Part shown: piece after piece, positions 33,998 through 44,094 of the stretch
Layout: every line of letters starts with the position of its first letter
Position numbering within the stretch: position 1 is the first letter of the stretch
Source of the DNA: an uncultured Clostridia bacterium
GTDB taxonomy: Bacteria; Bacillota; Clostridia; Christensenellales; Borkfalkiaceae
Direction of reading: 5' to 3'
NCBI GenBank assembly: GCA_944368925.1
Contig: CALVXG010000001.1
Location: 248,001-312,000 of the forward strand
Length of the DNA stretch: 64,000 nt
Program-made: the position numbers and the translations under genes
The notes under the pieces: model-generated
The model's input: only the letters and a program-made list of their open reading frames with translations
Told to the model about the DNA's origin: nothing
Databases searched by the model: none

Positions 33998-34654
33998 TTA
34001 TTTTTGCAGCTGCGGCTCTGCTTTGACCGCAATTTCTTTCAGTTCGGATATCTTTCCGATCGGGAATTTTGTCTTACGATACCTGGACGCGGGGCCGATA
34101 CCGATCGGGCAAAATCCGCCCGCGACCGCCGCATCGATGCCCGCTTCGGCATCTTCCACGACAAAGCACTCCTCCGGCTTCAAGAAAAGATATTCCGCCG
34201 CTTTCAGGAATACTTCCGGATCCGGTTTGCTCTTCGTGATGTTGTTTCCGTCCGAAACCGCATCGAAATAATCTGCAAGTTTTGTCCTCTGCAAAATCGT
34301 CTTCGTGTTTTTGCTCGAAGAACCGACGGCCAGCCTGTAACCTTCCTTGCGCAGAAACGAAAGCGTGTCCCGCACCGCAGGATCGATGGTATCTTCGTTC
34401 AGCGTGTGCAGCAATTCTTTGTAATACTCGTTCTTTTCGTTGCAAAGATCCTCTTTCTCCGCCGCGCTCAGCTGCCCGTCGTATTTTTCCAGAATAATCT
34501 CCAGGCTCGCCTCTCTGGATACGCCGCGCAGTCTGTCGTTGTCCTTGCGGTCAAAGGGTATGCCCACTTTGTCCGCTATCCTCTTCCACGCCTGATAATG
34601 CAGTTCGTCCGTGCTCAAAAGCACGCCGTCCAGATCAAAAATAAAGCCCTTCAT
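33998..34654 (-). CDS. pgmB: HAD-family beta-phosphoglucomutase
   Basis: This 218-residue enzyme converts beta-glucose 1-phosphate to glucose 6-phosphate. The nucleophile Asp and acid/base Asp sit in FDLDGVLLSTDELHY (DxD is DLD here). Substrate residues appear in HYQAW and RLRGVSRE, with VGSSSKNT (motif II), a Lys in KPDPEVFL and EDAEAGIDAA (motif III/IV). It begins 4 bp after the rhamnosidase gene, the last gene of the glycoside operon. No disaccharide phosphorylase is in the operon, so the source of the sugar phosphate is unclear. Confidence 0.9.
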   Translation of the reverse strand: MKGFIFDLDGVLLSTDELHYQAWKRIADKVGIPFDRKDNDRLRGVSREASLEIILEKYDGQLSAAEKEDLCNEKNEYYKELLHTLNEDTIDPAVRDTLSFLRKEGYRLAVGSSSKNTKTILQRTKLADYFDAVSDGNNITKSKPDPEVFLKAAEYLFLKPEECFVVEDAEAGIDAAVAGGFCPIGIGPASRYRKTKFPIGKISELKEIAVKAEPQLQK

Positions 34655-34658
34655 CTTT

Positions 34659-37343
34659 TCAACCTCCGATTTCTTTCAAACACTTATCCAGCGCCGCGAT
34701 CTTTTCCGGACTCGTTCCGAACATGGGCAGATATCCCATGTCCCGCACGCTCATGATCAGAAATTCTTCGTTTTCTCCCGTCGCCATCGCATACGCCTGC
34801 GGCAGCAATTCCGCAAACGCGCCGCGCGCCCGCTCGTCCCCCAAAAGGTCGAGCACCTTGGTGTCGATCGAATACGGGTGCAGAATGTCTTTGTTCATTC
34901 CGTATTCCCAACCGTGTTCGCCTTCGCCGACGATCTCCGCCTCTTTGTCCGTATAAGGCAGGACGATCTGCGCCCTGCAGCCGTGCGGAATACGCACGCG
35001 CAGCGAGAAAACATTCCCTTCCTTCACGCGCCAATCGACGCAATATCGGCCATACGGTGATTCAAATTCCGTGCAACATGCCGTGACCCTGTGATCGGGC
35101 ACGGGCGCGATGCGCGCCTCTTTCCATGCCGTATCCAGCCGTTTAAGTCCTCCGACCGAACCGTAGATCGCTTCGGCTACCGACCCGTAGGCATAATGAT
35201 TGAGCGAGTTCATCATCGTTCCGCTGATCTTTCCGTCCGCAAGCAGCGAATTCCAGCGCTCCCAGACCGTCGTCGCACCGAGATTGATCTGGTACATCCA
35301 GCCCGGACACTTTTCATTGAAAATCAGCCTGTACGCTTCCTCCGCCATGCCGTTTTCAAACATCGTGCTCACCATCAGCGGCGTTCCCGTAAATCCGCTC
35401 TTCATGCGGTACAAATCGCGTGCAAGCCTGCTCTTAAAGCCTTCAAGAAGCTTCGTTTTATCCGTATATACCCCGAAATGCAGCGCCAGAACGTACGCCG
35501 TCTGCGTGTCGACCGCAAGCCGCCCCGTTTCCGAAAAATATTCCTTTAGAATACTTTCCCCGATCTCCTTTGCCAGCGCGTGATATTTCGACGCGTCTTC
35601 CGTTTCGCCGAGCACGTCCGCCGCTTCCGCCGCCGTATTCACCGCGTTCAGATAATAAACGCTGCGAATAAACGTATCGTCCGTGCCGCCCCGCATGCTC
35701 TGCGCACAAATTCCGTCCTGCGCCAGCCAGTCCCCGAAGGTAAAAGGCGCGCTCAGAAGATGATGGTCACCGCGCTTCTCGTCGCCGCCGCGCAAAAGTT
35801 CCACATAACGGCGTATCCCGCCATAATGCTTGCGCAAAAGTTCCTTGTCGCCGTAAAAACCGTACAGCGTCCACGGAACGATCACGCCCGCGTCCGCCCA
35901 GACCGCGCCGCCTACTCCGCTCGTACCCTTCAGCGAGGGCGAATACATCGGAAAATCCCCGCCGTAATAGGTTTCCTGGTCGTACGCCATATCGCGCATA
36001 AACTTTTTATAGAAAGAATATGCCTCCGCATTGTAACATGCCGTCGCCGCAAATACCTGCGTGTCCGCCGTCCAGCCCAGCCGCTCGTCGCGCTGCGGAC
36101 AATCGGTCGGCACGTCCATGAAATTGCTCCTCTGCCCGCGCTTTACGTTTTCGATCAGCACGTTCAGCTTCGCGTCCGAAGAAGTGAATTTCAGCGTATC
36201 GTCCATGCGCGAACTCAGCCGCACCGCCGTGAAATCCGCAGGATCGATCTCTCCTTCCGTCTCCACCAGCACATAACGGAACCCGTAATAAGTGAAATAC
36301 GGCTCCACGTCCTTCTCTTTCCCGTCGCTGACATAGCAGTACTCCGCTTTCGCCGTGCGAAGATTATCCCTGTAAAAACAGCCGTCCTGCAAAACTTCGC
36401 CGTAACGCAAAACCATCTTCTTTCCGTACGCCAGCTTGTTGCGAAAACGCACAAACCCCGCCGCGTTGTGCTTAAAATCGAGTATCTTTTCCCCTTTCGG
36501 CGAGAGGATCAGTTCCGCTTTCTCCGTCAGATATTCCGTGATGCCCGCCGTATACTCGGGCACATACCTGAATTCACGTTCACTCAACCGCACCGCATAT
36601 TCTTTCTCATCCCGCAGCGTATCGTCCCTGCGCTCCCCGTCGTAGATCCCGTTTTCACGCACCGCACTTTCACAACAACGCCAGCTTTCGTCCGTCGGGA
36701 TCCTCGTCCCGTCGTCCGCTATGATCTCCGCACGCAGATAAAACGCATCGCCGTAAATGCAGTCGCCCCTGCCGTCAATGCCGAACCTGCCTTTGAACCA
36801 GCCGTTCCCCAAATATACGTCGATACGGTTCTCCCTTTCCAGCATGCCGTCCAGCGAATACGTCTGGTAACGCACACATTCGTCGTAATCGTTCATGAGC
36901 GGCGTCAGATATTCCTCCCCCACTCTCTTTCCGTTGACAAACGCGCGGTACAACCCCAGCCCGCTGATCACCAGCCGTCCGCCCGTAACCCCTTCGGGCA
37001 GCGTAAAACGCTTGAAAAACCGCGGACTGCTCACCTGCGGATCGGACGTAAGCGTCTTTCCGCCGAGCACATACGCCGTTTCAAACTCCGTCCGCACACG
37101 GTCGCCGTACTCGTTTGTCACTTCCGCCGTATACCGCTTGCCGCGCTCTAAACGAACGTCGGGACGGAAACAGGGCGCATCCGCAAGGGTCAGCGCGTAC
37201 CGCCCCGCTTCTTTGCCCGTATAATCGGAAAGGGAAAGCGTAAACGCATTCCCCCTTTCCGCTTTGAACGAAAACATGATATCGTCTGCATCTACACCGA
37301 TCGTCCTGTCCGTCCTGTTGATTTTCAGATCATACAATTTCAT
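34659..37343 (-). CDS. alpha-L-rhamnosidase, GH78
   Basis: This 894-residue GH78 enzyme removes terminal rhamnose. N-terminal beta-sandwich modules (about 1-320) precede the (alpha/alpha)6 barrel. The family signature MDVPTDCPQRDERLGWTADTQVF contains the catalytic-site acidic residues, and the C-terminal HYAYGSVAEAIYGSVGGL matches the family. No signal peptide is present, so it acts in the cytosol on imported glycosides. ATG 37343 follows GAGGGC. It lies 17 bp after the GH3 gene. Confidence 0.93.
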   Translation of the reverse strand: MKLYDLKINRTDRTIGVDADDIMFSFKAERGNAFTLSLSDYTGKEAGRYALTLADAPCFRPDVRLERGKRYTAEVTNEYGDRVRTEFETAYVLGGKTLTSDPQVSSPRFFKRFTLPEGVTGGRLVISGLGLYRAFVNGKRVGEEYLTPLMNDYDECVRYQTYSLDGMLERENRIDVYLGNGWFKGRFGIDGRGDCIYGDAFYLRAEIIADDGTRIPTDESWRCCESAVRENGIYDGERRDDTLRDEKEYAVRLSEREFRYVPEYTAGITEYLTEKAELILSPKGEKILDFKHNAAGFVRFRNKLAYGKKMVLRYGEVLQDGCFYRDNLRTAKAEYCYVSDGKEKDVEPYFTYYGFRYVLVETEGEIDPADFTAVRLSSRMDDTLKFTSSDAKLNVLIENVKRGQRSNFMDVPTDCPQRDERLGWTADTQVFAATACYNAEAYSFYKKFMRDMAYDQETYYGGDFPMYSPSLKGTSGVGGAVWADAGVIVPWTLYGFYGDKELLRKHYGGIRRYVELLRGGDEKRGDHHLLSAPFTFGDWLAQDGICAQSMRGGTDDTFIRSVYYLNAVNTAAEAADVLGETEDASKYHALAKEIGESILKEYFSETGRLAVDTQTAYVLALHFGVYTDKTKLLEGFKSRLARDLYRMKSGFTGTPLMVSTMFENGMAEEAYRLIFNEKCPGWMYQINLGATTVWERWNSLLADGKISGTMMNSLNHYAYGSVAEAIYGSVGGLKRLDTAWKEARIAPVPDHRVTACCTEFESPYGRYCVDWRVKEGNVFSLRVRIPHGCRAQIVLPYTDKEAEIVGEGEHGWEYGMNKDILHPYSIDTKVLDLLGDERARGAFAELLPQAYAMATGENEEFLIMSVRDMGYLPMFGTSPEKIAALDKCLKEIGG

Positions 37344-37360
37344 AAAGCCCTCGCACCCCT

Positions 37361-39073
37361 TTACAGCCGCGTATCCCACTTCCCGCAGAATGCGTCCACG
37401 GGGCTCTTGCCGCAGAATTCACTCGCTCCGCTCAGCTTCTCCACCAGCGCGTCCAGGATCTCTTCCGTCGATCCGTACGTGTTGATAAACGTCTTTATGC
37501 GCGGCACGTCCAGAAGATGATACGGGTTTTCCAGCGACACGAATACCGTCGGCACCGAATGCATGTATACGGGCACGTCCGCTCCCATCGGTTCCGCCCA
37601 CTCCAGACGCACGATCGTCTGATTGGATTTTGTCGCCAGGTTCGCAATGTAAAGGATCAGATCGTAATTTTCGTAGACGTCGCGCACGGGCGTCGCCATG
37701 CCTTCCCAGCCGCCGCCCGGCTGGAAGATTGTGATCTCAAATCCCTTTGCTTTCAGCTTTGCGATCAGATTGTCCGCCGCGCCTTCCGTGATGCCCGCAC
37801 TCACGGCGCTCGCCTTTCCTTCCTTTTTGTAGACCAGAATGCGCTTATACCGCTGCGGCGTTATGGGAAGCACGCCCTTTTCCTCTTTGACGAGCGTGAT
37901 CGAACGCTCCGCCACTTCCTTCGATACGCGCCTGTGCTCCGCACAGCCGACGATTTTCTCCGCCGCCGCGCGGTCGGGGAACAGCCCGCCGTTCTTCTGT
38001 TTTTCGGGAAGATGCAGCGACGCTTTCAGCGCAAGAATGCGCGTCACCGCTTCGTTTAAACGCTCCTGCGTGATGACGCCGTCGCGCACGCCCTGCGTCA
38101 TGAACTGCATATCCTCTTCCAGATTCTTCGTAAACAGGAACATGTCGCAGCCCGACGCGATCGTGCAAGGAACCGCCTTCTCGCGCGGCATCATCGTTCC
38201 CATTCCCGCCATGGTGGAAGAATCGGTCACGATCAGCCCGTTGAACCCGAGCCGCCCGCGCAAAAGTCCCTGCAACAATTCGGGTGCGATCAGCCCCGGC
38301 ATGATCTCTTCGTCTTTGAGCGAAGAGTTCAGCTTTTTCGACCACGCGGGCTGCAGAATGTGCCCCACCATGACCGTCTTCGCCCCCGCATCGATGGACG
38401 TCTTGTACGCCTTTCCGTACGTCTTCTCCCAGTCCTCCGCCGACAGCGAATTCACCGACGCCACCAGATGCTGGTCGCGCTCGTCCACGCCGTCCCCGGG
38501 GAAATGCTTGATCGACGCCGCGATCCCGTACTTTTGTACCTCTTCGACATACGCCTTGCCGAAATTCGCAACGACGTCGGGATCCGACCCGAACGTCCTC
38601 GTATTCGTGATCGGGTTGCGGAAATTAAAATCGATGTCGATGATCGGCGCAAACGCCCAGTTGATCCCCAGCGCAGACGCCTCTTCCCCGATGACCCTGC
38701 CAAGTTCGTGCGCATACTTCACGTCGCCCGTCGCCGCAATGCCCATCTCGCAGCCGACGCGCGTGCCCGTCGTGCACGCCTGGTTGAGACCCGCTTCCAG
38801 ATTCGCGGAAATCAGCATCGGGATCTTCGCATACTTTTGCAAGCCCGTCACGGTGTTGATCATTTCCGCAAGACTCATCGTCCGCGTCATGACACCGCCG
38901 ACTTTCAGATCTTTCGCCAGATGCGCAAGATATTGTTCGTCGTCCGTATATGTAATCAGACAGAACAGCTGCGCAATCTTTTCTTCCTCCGTCATGGACG
39001 CGAGCGTCGCATGCACCCATTCAACTTCCTGATCCGACAGAAAAAACGGATTCTTTTTCAATTCAACGGACAT
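37361..39073 (-). CDS. GH3-family glycosidase (beta-glucosidase or N-acetylhexosaminidase type)
   Basis: This 570-residue protein has the GH3 barrel with KHFPGDGVDERDQH and the nucleophile in VTDSSTMAGM. A C-terminal alpha/beta domain follows (from about 370, ILVYKKEGKASAVS). The KHFPGxG...DxH arrangement resembles NagZ-type members, in which a Asp-His pair serves as acid/base, so either N-acetylglucosaminidase or glucosidase activity is possible. There is no signal peptide. AAGGAG precedes ATG 39073, which overlaps the permease gene by 11 bp. Confidence 0.88.
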   Translation of the reverse strand: MSVELKKNPFFLSDQEVEWVHATLASMTEEEKIAQLFCLITYTDDEQYLAHLAKDLKVGGVMTRTMSLAEMINTVTGLQKYAKIPMLISANLEAGLNQACTTGTRVGCEMGIAATGDVKYAHELGRVIGEEASALGINWAFAPIIDIDFNFRNPITNTRTFGSDPDVVANFGKAYVEEVQKYGIAASIKHFPGDGVDERDQHLVASVNSLSAEDWEKTYGKAYKTSIDAGAKTVMVGHILQPAWSKKLNSSLKDEEIMPGLIAPELLQGLLRGRLGFNGLIVTDSSTMAGMGTMMPREKAVPCTIASGCDMFLFTKNLEEDMQFMTQGVRDGVITQERLNEAVTRILALKASLHLPEKQKNGGLFPDRAAAEKIVGCAEHRRVSKEVAERSITLVKEEKGVLPITPQRYKRILVYKKEGKASAVSAGITEGAADNLIAKLKAKGFEITIFQPGGGWEGMATPVRDVYENYDLILYIANLATKSNQTIVRLEWAEPMGADVPVYMHSVPTVFVSLENPYHLLDVPRIKTFINTYGSTEEILDALVEKLSGASEFCGKSPVDAFCGKWDTRL

Positions 39074-40088
39074 CGGGTAACTCCTTCTTTTCCTGTTTCG
39101 TAAATTTCGCCACAACCTTGTTCAACAACTTTTTAATGTTCCCGGCCTGCGCAGAGAACGCATAGAACGCCAGCATGAACATGCCGAATATGATCTGCTG
39201 ATACCCGCCGGCTCCCACTCCCAGGCAATCCAGCCCGTAGTTGAGAAATTCCATGCCGACCGCCGCCGCCACAACGCCCACCGCGTCTACGCTCGCTTTG
39301 CCGATAAACATTCCGATAAACACGGGAACGATATAGGAAAACAGAATACTGGACGTGGACAGGTTTGACTGCGTCGTGATGATCTGCTGCGACCCGTATA
39401 CCAACGCGCCGAACCCGAGGATCACGCCGCATACGATATAGGTGATCAGCACGTTCTTGTTTTCACGGATACCGATGCTGACCGCCACTTTCTGATTCCC
39501 GCTCAGAAGTTTTGCACGGCGCCCTTCCGTCGTGAAATACGTGAAGAAAATGAACAGCGCCAGCACAATGACGAGCGGAATAAAAATGTACGGGACACGG
39601 CCGAACAAAACCATGTCGACACGCGATATGATGCTCAGCCCTTCCGCATCGAAAAGCACGTACGTGAGCGATTCGTACAACAGCGTCATACCGATCGTGC
39701 AGATGATGACGGGCACTTTGCTCGCAATGTAAACGGAAGCGGTCAGCACGCTGAACACAACGGCAAACAGCACGCTCAATACCATGAACATCACCGAATT
39801 CCCGCCCGCTTGCAGCGTTATGTTGCCCGCAATGATCGCCGAAAGGATCATCGTGGCGCCGCCCGAAAAATCAAACCTGCCGTTCTTGAATTGCAGATAG
39901 ATGGCCAGGGCTATGATCGTGGTCAGCGTCGCATCCGTCACGACCTGGCGTACCATGATGCCCGATACGTAATAATTGATCCCGTTCGCAAGCGTGATGA
40001 TCAGCATCACGACAAAGATCAGCGCGGGAAACGCCAGCGTCAGCCCCGTCCTCTTCAAAACGTTTACGATTTTGCTTTTCATACTCAT
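39063..40088 (-). CDS. sugar ABC transporter permease (RbsC-like), second of the operon
   Basis: This 341-residue membrane protein with about ten helices is of the branched-chain/ribose (BPD_transp_2) permease family: INYYVSGIMVRQVV, FDFSGGATMILSAIIAGNI, YIVPVFIGMFIGKASVDAVG. It pairs with the permease at 41348-42340. ATG 40088 is preceded by AAGGGATG. It lies between the binding protein and GH3 genes. Confidence 0.9.
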   Translation of the reverse strand: MSMKSKIVNVLKRTGLTLAFPALIFVVMLIITLANGINYYVSGIMVRQVVTDATLTTIIALAIYLQFKNGRFDFSGGATMILSAIIAGNITLQAGGNSVMFMVLSVLFAVVFSVLTASVYIASKVPVIICTIGMTLLYESLTYVLFDAEGLSIISRVDMVLFGRVPYIFIPLVIVLALFIFFTYFTTEGRRAKLLSGNQKVAVSIGIRENKNVLITYIVCGVILGFGALVYGSQQIITTQSNLSTSSILFSYIVPVFIGMFIGKASVDAVGVVAAAVGMEFLNYGLDCLGVGAGGYQQIIFGMFMLAFYAFSAQAGNIKKLLNKVVAKFTKQEKKELPDVR

Positions 40089-40169
40089 ATCGACATCCCT
40101 TTTTCTCCGCGGGCGGATCACCGCCCGCGGAACCGTTTATTTCTGAATTTTTTAACGCTTCTTTTCCGA

Positions 40170-41312
40170 TTACAGCGCAGCGAGATCGTCGATCGTCATC
40201 GACTGCACCGTTTCCACGAGCTTCGCATACGTTCCGCCGTTCTCCGCAAGCAGCGCTTTCACGTCCGCCGCGCTCAGGAACGCGTCTTCAAGTTTGCCCG
40301 TGCAATAAATGGACTTCGTACGTACGAGTTCCAGATCCGCAGAATTCTCAATGATGATCTGCGAGCTGTCTACACGCTCCGCCTGGGCGGGATTATCCGC
40401 AAATTCGTTTCCGCTGATCTTGTTCAGCAGCATCACTACCGGATACGTGATCGCTTCCACGTTGCTGAATACGAGTTCCTGTATGCACTTACCTTCACCA
40501 AAATCCGCAAGCGTCGACTCCGAAGTCGTGAAACCTGCCGTGTACAGCTTGATACCCGTCTTGCCCGCGCTTACCATCGTAGGATATACGAAGTCAACGC
40601 CCGCGCACATCGCAAAAATCGCATCGAGATCCGGATTCTCCGAGAAATAGGACGCTTCCAGCGTGCTGAAGTTCAGCTCCGTCGTCGTCGCCTGCACCGT
40701 GATCTTGTCGCCGTCCGCCGCCGTCTCATTGTATTCCGCGATCTTCGCACGGAATGCCGTATCCATTTCGTTCTGGTGCGGGAACGCAAACGCAGGGAAT
40801 TTGATCATGCCGATGTTCTTGTACCCTTCCGCAATCACGCGCGCCGCAATGTGCTCGCCCCATGCCGTTCCTCTGTACGCGCCGTCTACAACCGTCCCGA
40901 CAAAATTGTCGTTGTCTTTGATGCTGTCCAGCGTCGTTTCATAATCGCTCAGATACCCGCCGATATACACGCCCGCCTTTTCACATTCCGCAATGATCGA
41001 CGACATGCCGAGATCCATCGTAAGAATGATCCCTTTGCATCCCTTCGAAATCAGCGTCTGCACCGTCGTCTTGTTCGCCGCTTCGTCCGTCTGGCTCAGC
41101 GTCGTATACTCGAATTTGCAGTTGAGTTCGTCTTCCAGCCCGCCGAGAAACGCCTTCGTCGCCGTCACCGCAGGGCCGGCATCCTGGTACAGACCTACAC
41201 CGATCAGAACTTTGCCGCCGTCTCCGCCGCACGCAACCATAGACGTGCCGATCCCGACGCAAAGCGCCATCACTGTCACAAACAACAGAACTTTTTTGAA
41301 AAATTTCCTCAT
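40170..41312 (-). CDS. sugar-binding lipoprotein of an ABC transporter
   Basis: This 380-residue protein has a lipoprotein signal peptide ending in the lipobox MVAC (Cys28), then a periplasmic-binding-protein type I fold (GVGLYQDAGPAVTATKAFLGGLEDEL...). It captures a sugar outside the cell and delivers it to the two permeases. GGAGG precedes the ATG. It is placed between the two permease genes in the operon, an uncommon order. Confidence 0.92.
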   Translation of the reverse strand: MRKFFKKVLLFVTVMALCVGIGTSMVACGGDGGKVLIGVGLYQDAGPAVTATKAFLGGLEDELNCKFEYTTLSQTDEAANKTTVQTLISKGCKGIILTMDLGMSSIIAECEKAGVYIGGYLSDYETTLDSIKDNDNFVGTVVDGAYRGTAWGEHIAARVIAEGYKNIGMIKFPAFAFPHQNEMDTAFRAKIAEYNETAADGDKITVQATTTELNFSTLEASYFSENPDLDAIFAMCAGVDFVYPTMVSAGKTGIKLYTAGFTTSESTLADFGEGKCIQELVFSNVEAITYPVVMLLNKISGNEFADNPAQAERVDSSQIIIENSADLELVRTKSIYCTGKLEDAFLSAADVKALLAENGGTYAKLVETVQSMTIDDLAAL

Positions 41313-41347
41313 ACATAACCTCCGTTATTTTTTTTATTTGTTTACGG

Positions 41348-42340
41348 TCATCTGGGCAACAGACCGCTTCTGTCTCTGCAGGAAAGAATCACCACGATCA
41401 TAAAGATGATCGCCTTGATAAAGTAAACCAGCGTAGTGTCTACCCCCGAAAGGATCAGCCCGTTGGATAAGAGAGAGTAGGTAAAGCTTCCGACCAGCGC
41501 ACAGCGCACTTTTGCCTTCATGCCGCCCGAAAGAGGCATTCCGCCGAGAATCAACGCAAGCATTACGTCCATCGCGTAACTGCTCGCCGTGCCTTTGCCC
41601 GCGCTGCCCGTCCTCGCCAGAAGAAACAACGACCCGATCGCCACACATACCCCGAACGCCATGTACGCGATCACTTTCCACTTCGTCGTGTTGACACCGC
41701 ACTGCGCCGTCGTCAGCTCGTTCGCGCCGATGCCGCGCGTGTATTTGCCGAGTTTCGTGTAATTGAAAAGATAAAAGACAACTCCTGCCACAACCACGAT
41801 GCTGAGTATGATCACCCACGGTTCAAGGAAAATGGAAAAATCATAATCGGTGGAAACAATGCTCGAACCCGTGCTCTCCACCATCAGATACTGGATCCCG
41901 CCGAACAGGAACATGAGGAACAGCGACGTCACGATGGAGGGAAGTTTCAGCCACACCGCCACCGCACCGTTGAACGCGCCGCAGAGCAACGTAAGCACCA
42001 GCATCACAAAAAATCCGAGAAGAAGCGAACCCGTCGCGTTGATGATAAAGATCATCAGCAGACAGTACACACCCATCTGCGCGCCCACGCTGATGTCCAT
42101 GTATCCCATCGCGTATACGAACAGCGCTCCCAGCGATACGATCATGTACACGCACACCGATTCCAGAAGCACCGAAACGTTGTACGTGCTCCAGAGCCTG
42201 CCGTTCGACGTGATCGTGAAGACGATCAGACACAGCACCAGCCCCGCGTACGACGCGACGTCCGATACGTGCCCGCGGATATAGGTGGTCACCGCCGAAA
42301 GTATTTTTTTGAATTTGCTCTCTTTTTTGATTTCTTCCAT
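41348..42340 (-). CDS. sugar ABC transporter permease (RbsC-like), first of the operon
   Basis: This 330-residue BPD_transp_2 permease has about ten helices and the family segments YMDISVGAQMGVYCLL and GKYTRGIGANELTTAQCGVN, the coupling-helix region. It starts 9 bp after the ATPase gene with GAGGTG before the ATG. With its partner permease it forms the transmembrane pore. Confidence 0.92.
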   Translation of the reverse strand: MEEIKKESKFKKILSAVTTYIRGHVSDVASYAGLVLCLIVFTITSNGRLWSTYNVSVLLESVCVYMIVSLGALFVYAMGYMDISVGAQMGVYCLLMIFIINATGSLLLGFFVMLVLTLLCGAFNGAVAVWLKLPSIVTSLFLMFLFGGIQYLMVESTGSSIVSTDYDFSIFLEPWVIILSIVVVAGVVFYLFNYTKLGKYTRGIGANELTTAQCGVNTTKWKVIAYMAFGVCVAIGSLFLLARTGSAGKGTASSYAMDVMLALILGGMPLSGGMKAKVRCALVGSFTYSLLSNGLILSGVDTTLVYFIKAIIFMIVVILSCRDRSGLLPR

Positions 42341-42348
42341 ACCGCACC

Positions 42349-43854
42349 TCAGATCATGGAACCGATGATATCGGTCTCTTGCAGATCCGGACTCCGCATA
42401 AATTCGCCCGAAACTGCAAAATCTTTCAGAATGATGATTTTATCCGCCATGCCGATCAGCTCGGAAAGTTCCTCGCTGATGAGAAGGATCGCTTTGCCTT
42501 CCTTCTTCATCTGCGCTATAAACGCGTACATCGCCTGCTTGACGCCGATGTCCACGCCGCGCGTAGGACAATCCATGATGATCACCGAACTGCCTTTCGC
42601 CGTCCACTTCGCAAAGCTGACTTTCTGCTTGTTCCCGCCCGAAAGCGTCGACACAAGCTGCCGCGGCGTGTTGCACTTGATCAGATATCTGTCCACTTCC
42701 CGCTTAACCAGCTTCTTTTCCTTGCGCGGATCGATAAACGTGAATTTCGAGAGCGCGTCCAGCGAAGGAAACGTGATGTTGTCGGCGATCGACGCCGAAA
42801 GGATCAGCGCTTCCGTGTCCCTGTCCTTGCTGACATACCCGATCCCGCTGCGGATCGCCGTCAGCGGATCCTTGATCTTCTTGCCGTTGCGTAGCACACT
42901 GCCCGACGTCAGCTTCTCCAGCCCGAACCCCGCGCGCCCGATCAGCCGCATCCCGCAGCCGCTCAGCCCGCCGAAGCCCACGATCTCGCCCTTGTGCAGC
43001 TTGAGATTGAAATGTTTGATCTCTCCGACCGATACGTCCTGAAATTCCAGCGCCACTTCCTCTTCGTGCGACGTGTCGTAATCGCTCCTGTAATAGGCAT
43101 CCCCGATCTCGCGCCCGACCATCATGTAACGGATCTTCTCCGGCGCACCCGGCTGACGCATCTCCTCGCCCGTCAGATGCCCGATAATGTCGCCGTCACG
43201 CAATACCGTCAGATGCGTGCATTGTTCGAGTATCTCGTTCATGTCGTGCGAAATAAAGATGACCGCCTTGTTCTGCTCCGCCAGCCGCTTCATCAGTTTG
43301 TAAAACAGCTCGCGCGCATCGAAAGACAGCGCCGTCGTCGTCTCGTCCACGACCAGGATCTCCGTATCCGCCGAGACCGACCGCACTATCTCGATCATCT
43401 TGCGGTCTTCAAACGTGTAACGGTCGATCAGATCCGCCGCACGGATCCGCCCTACCCCGAACGAATCGAGAAGCTTCTGCGCCTCTTCCGTCATCTTCTT
43501 CATGTTCACGACGCCGAACTTCGAAAATTTCGAGATCTGCCCCGCAAAGATGTTCTCCGCTACCGTGCAGCCCCGCACCGTGTTCGACTCCTGCAGGATC
43601 ATGCACACGCCCTGCTCCTGCGCCTGCTCCATGGTGGAAGGATTCCACGGCTTGCCCTTGTACTCCATCGTGCCGGACGTCGCTTTCTGCATCCCCGCCA
43701 TGATGGACGTCAGCGTCGACTTCCCCGAGCCGTTTTCTCCGATCAGCCCGCGTATCTCCCCGCGCCGTACCTCAAAATCCACACCGTTGAGCGCATTGAC
43801 CGGTCCGAATCTCTTGACTATGTTTTTACACACGAGAATCGTTTCGTTTTCCAT
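42349..43854 (-). CDS. sugar ABC transporter ATPase with two nucleotide-binding domains (RbsA/MglA-like)
   Basis: This 501-residue double ATPase drives the two permeases. The first domain has Walker A GENGSGKST and Walker B ILVVDETTTAL, but its ABC signature is changed to YTFEDRKMIEI. The second has a degenerate Walker A (GLSGCGMRLIG) with a good signature LSGGNKQKV and Walker B IIMDCPTRG. One composite ATP site therefore remains, as is usual in this family, but the loss of LSxGQ in domain one goes further. ATG 43854 lies 13 nt after AAGGAGG; an earlier GTG is too close to it. Confidence 0.92.
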   Translation of the reverse strand: MENETILVCKNIVKRFGPVNALNGVDFEVRRGEIRGLIGENGSGKSTLTSIMAGMQKATSGTMEYKGKPWNPSTMEQAQEQGVCMILQESNTVRGCTVAENIFAGQISKFSKFGVVNMKKMTEEAQKLLDSFGVGRIRAADLIDRYTFEDRKMIEIVRSVSADTEILVVDETTTALSFDARELFYKLMKRLAEQNKAVIFISHDMNEILEQCTHLTVLRDGDIIGHLTGEEMRQPGAPEKIRYMMVGREIGDAYYRSDYDTSHEEEVALEFQDVSVGEIKHFNLKLHKGEIVGFGGLSGCGMRLIGRAGFGLEKLTSGSVLRNGKKIKDPLTAIRSGIGYVSKDRDTEALILSASIADNITFPSLDALSKFTFIDPRKEKKLVKREVDRYLIKCNTPRQLVSTLSGGNKQKVSFAKWTAKGSSVIIMDCPTRGVDIGVKQAMYAFIAQMKKEGKAILLISEELSELIGMADKIIILKDFAVSGEFMRSPDLQETDIIGSMI

Positions 43855-43889
43855 TCGCCAATCCACGCCTCCTTGCTTTTACGCCCACT

Positions 43890-43918
43890 ATTATACCCCC
43901 GCCCGCTCCCTCTTTCAA
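43890..43918 (-). promoter_or_regulatory. promoter of the glycoside-transport operon
   Basis: TTGAAA (43913-43918) and TATAAT (43890-43895) have a 17-bp spacer. It directs transcription of the seven genes down to 33998. Confidence 0.75.
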
Positions 43919-44045
43919 GTACGGAATTTATCCGCTTTGACTCGTATTCTTTCTTTTTGCTCTCCCCGCTCTCCCTCCGCCTTTGCAGTGAAAAAATAAA
44001 ATTTGTACCCTTTTCTGAAAAAAAAATGAAAAAATTGAGTACGTC

Positions 44046-44074
44046 TTGACGATACCGTTTTTTTATGTTACACT
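44046..44074 (+). promoter_or_regulatory. promoter of the AraC-GH39 gene
   Basis: TTGACG (44046-44051) and TACACT (44069-44074) are 17 bp apart, just before the AAGGGGG ribosome binding site. It is divergent from the transport operon. Confidence 0.65.
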
Positions 44075-44094
44075 ACTTCCAAAGGGGGATTTGT

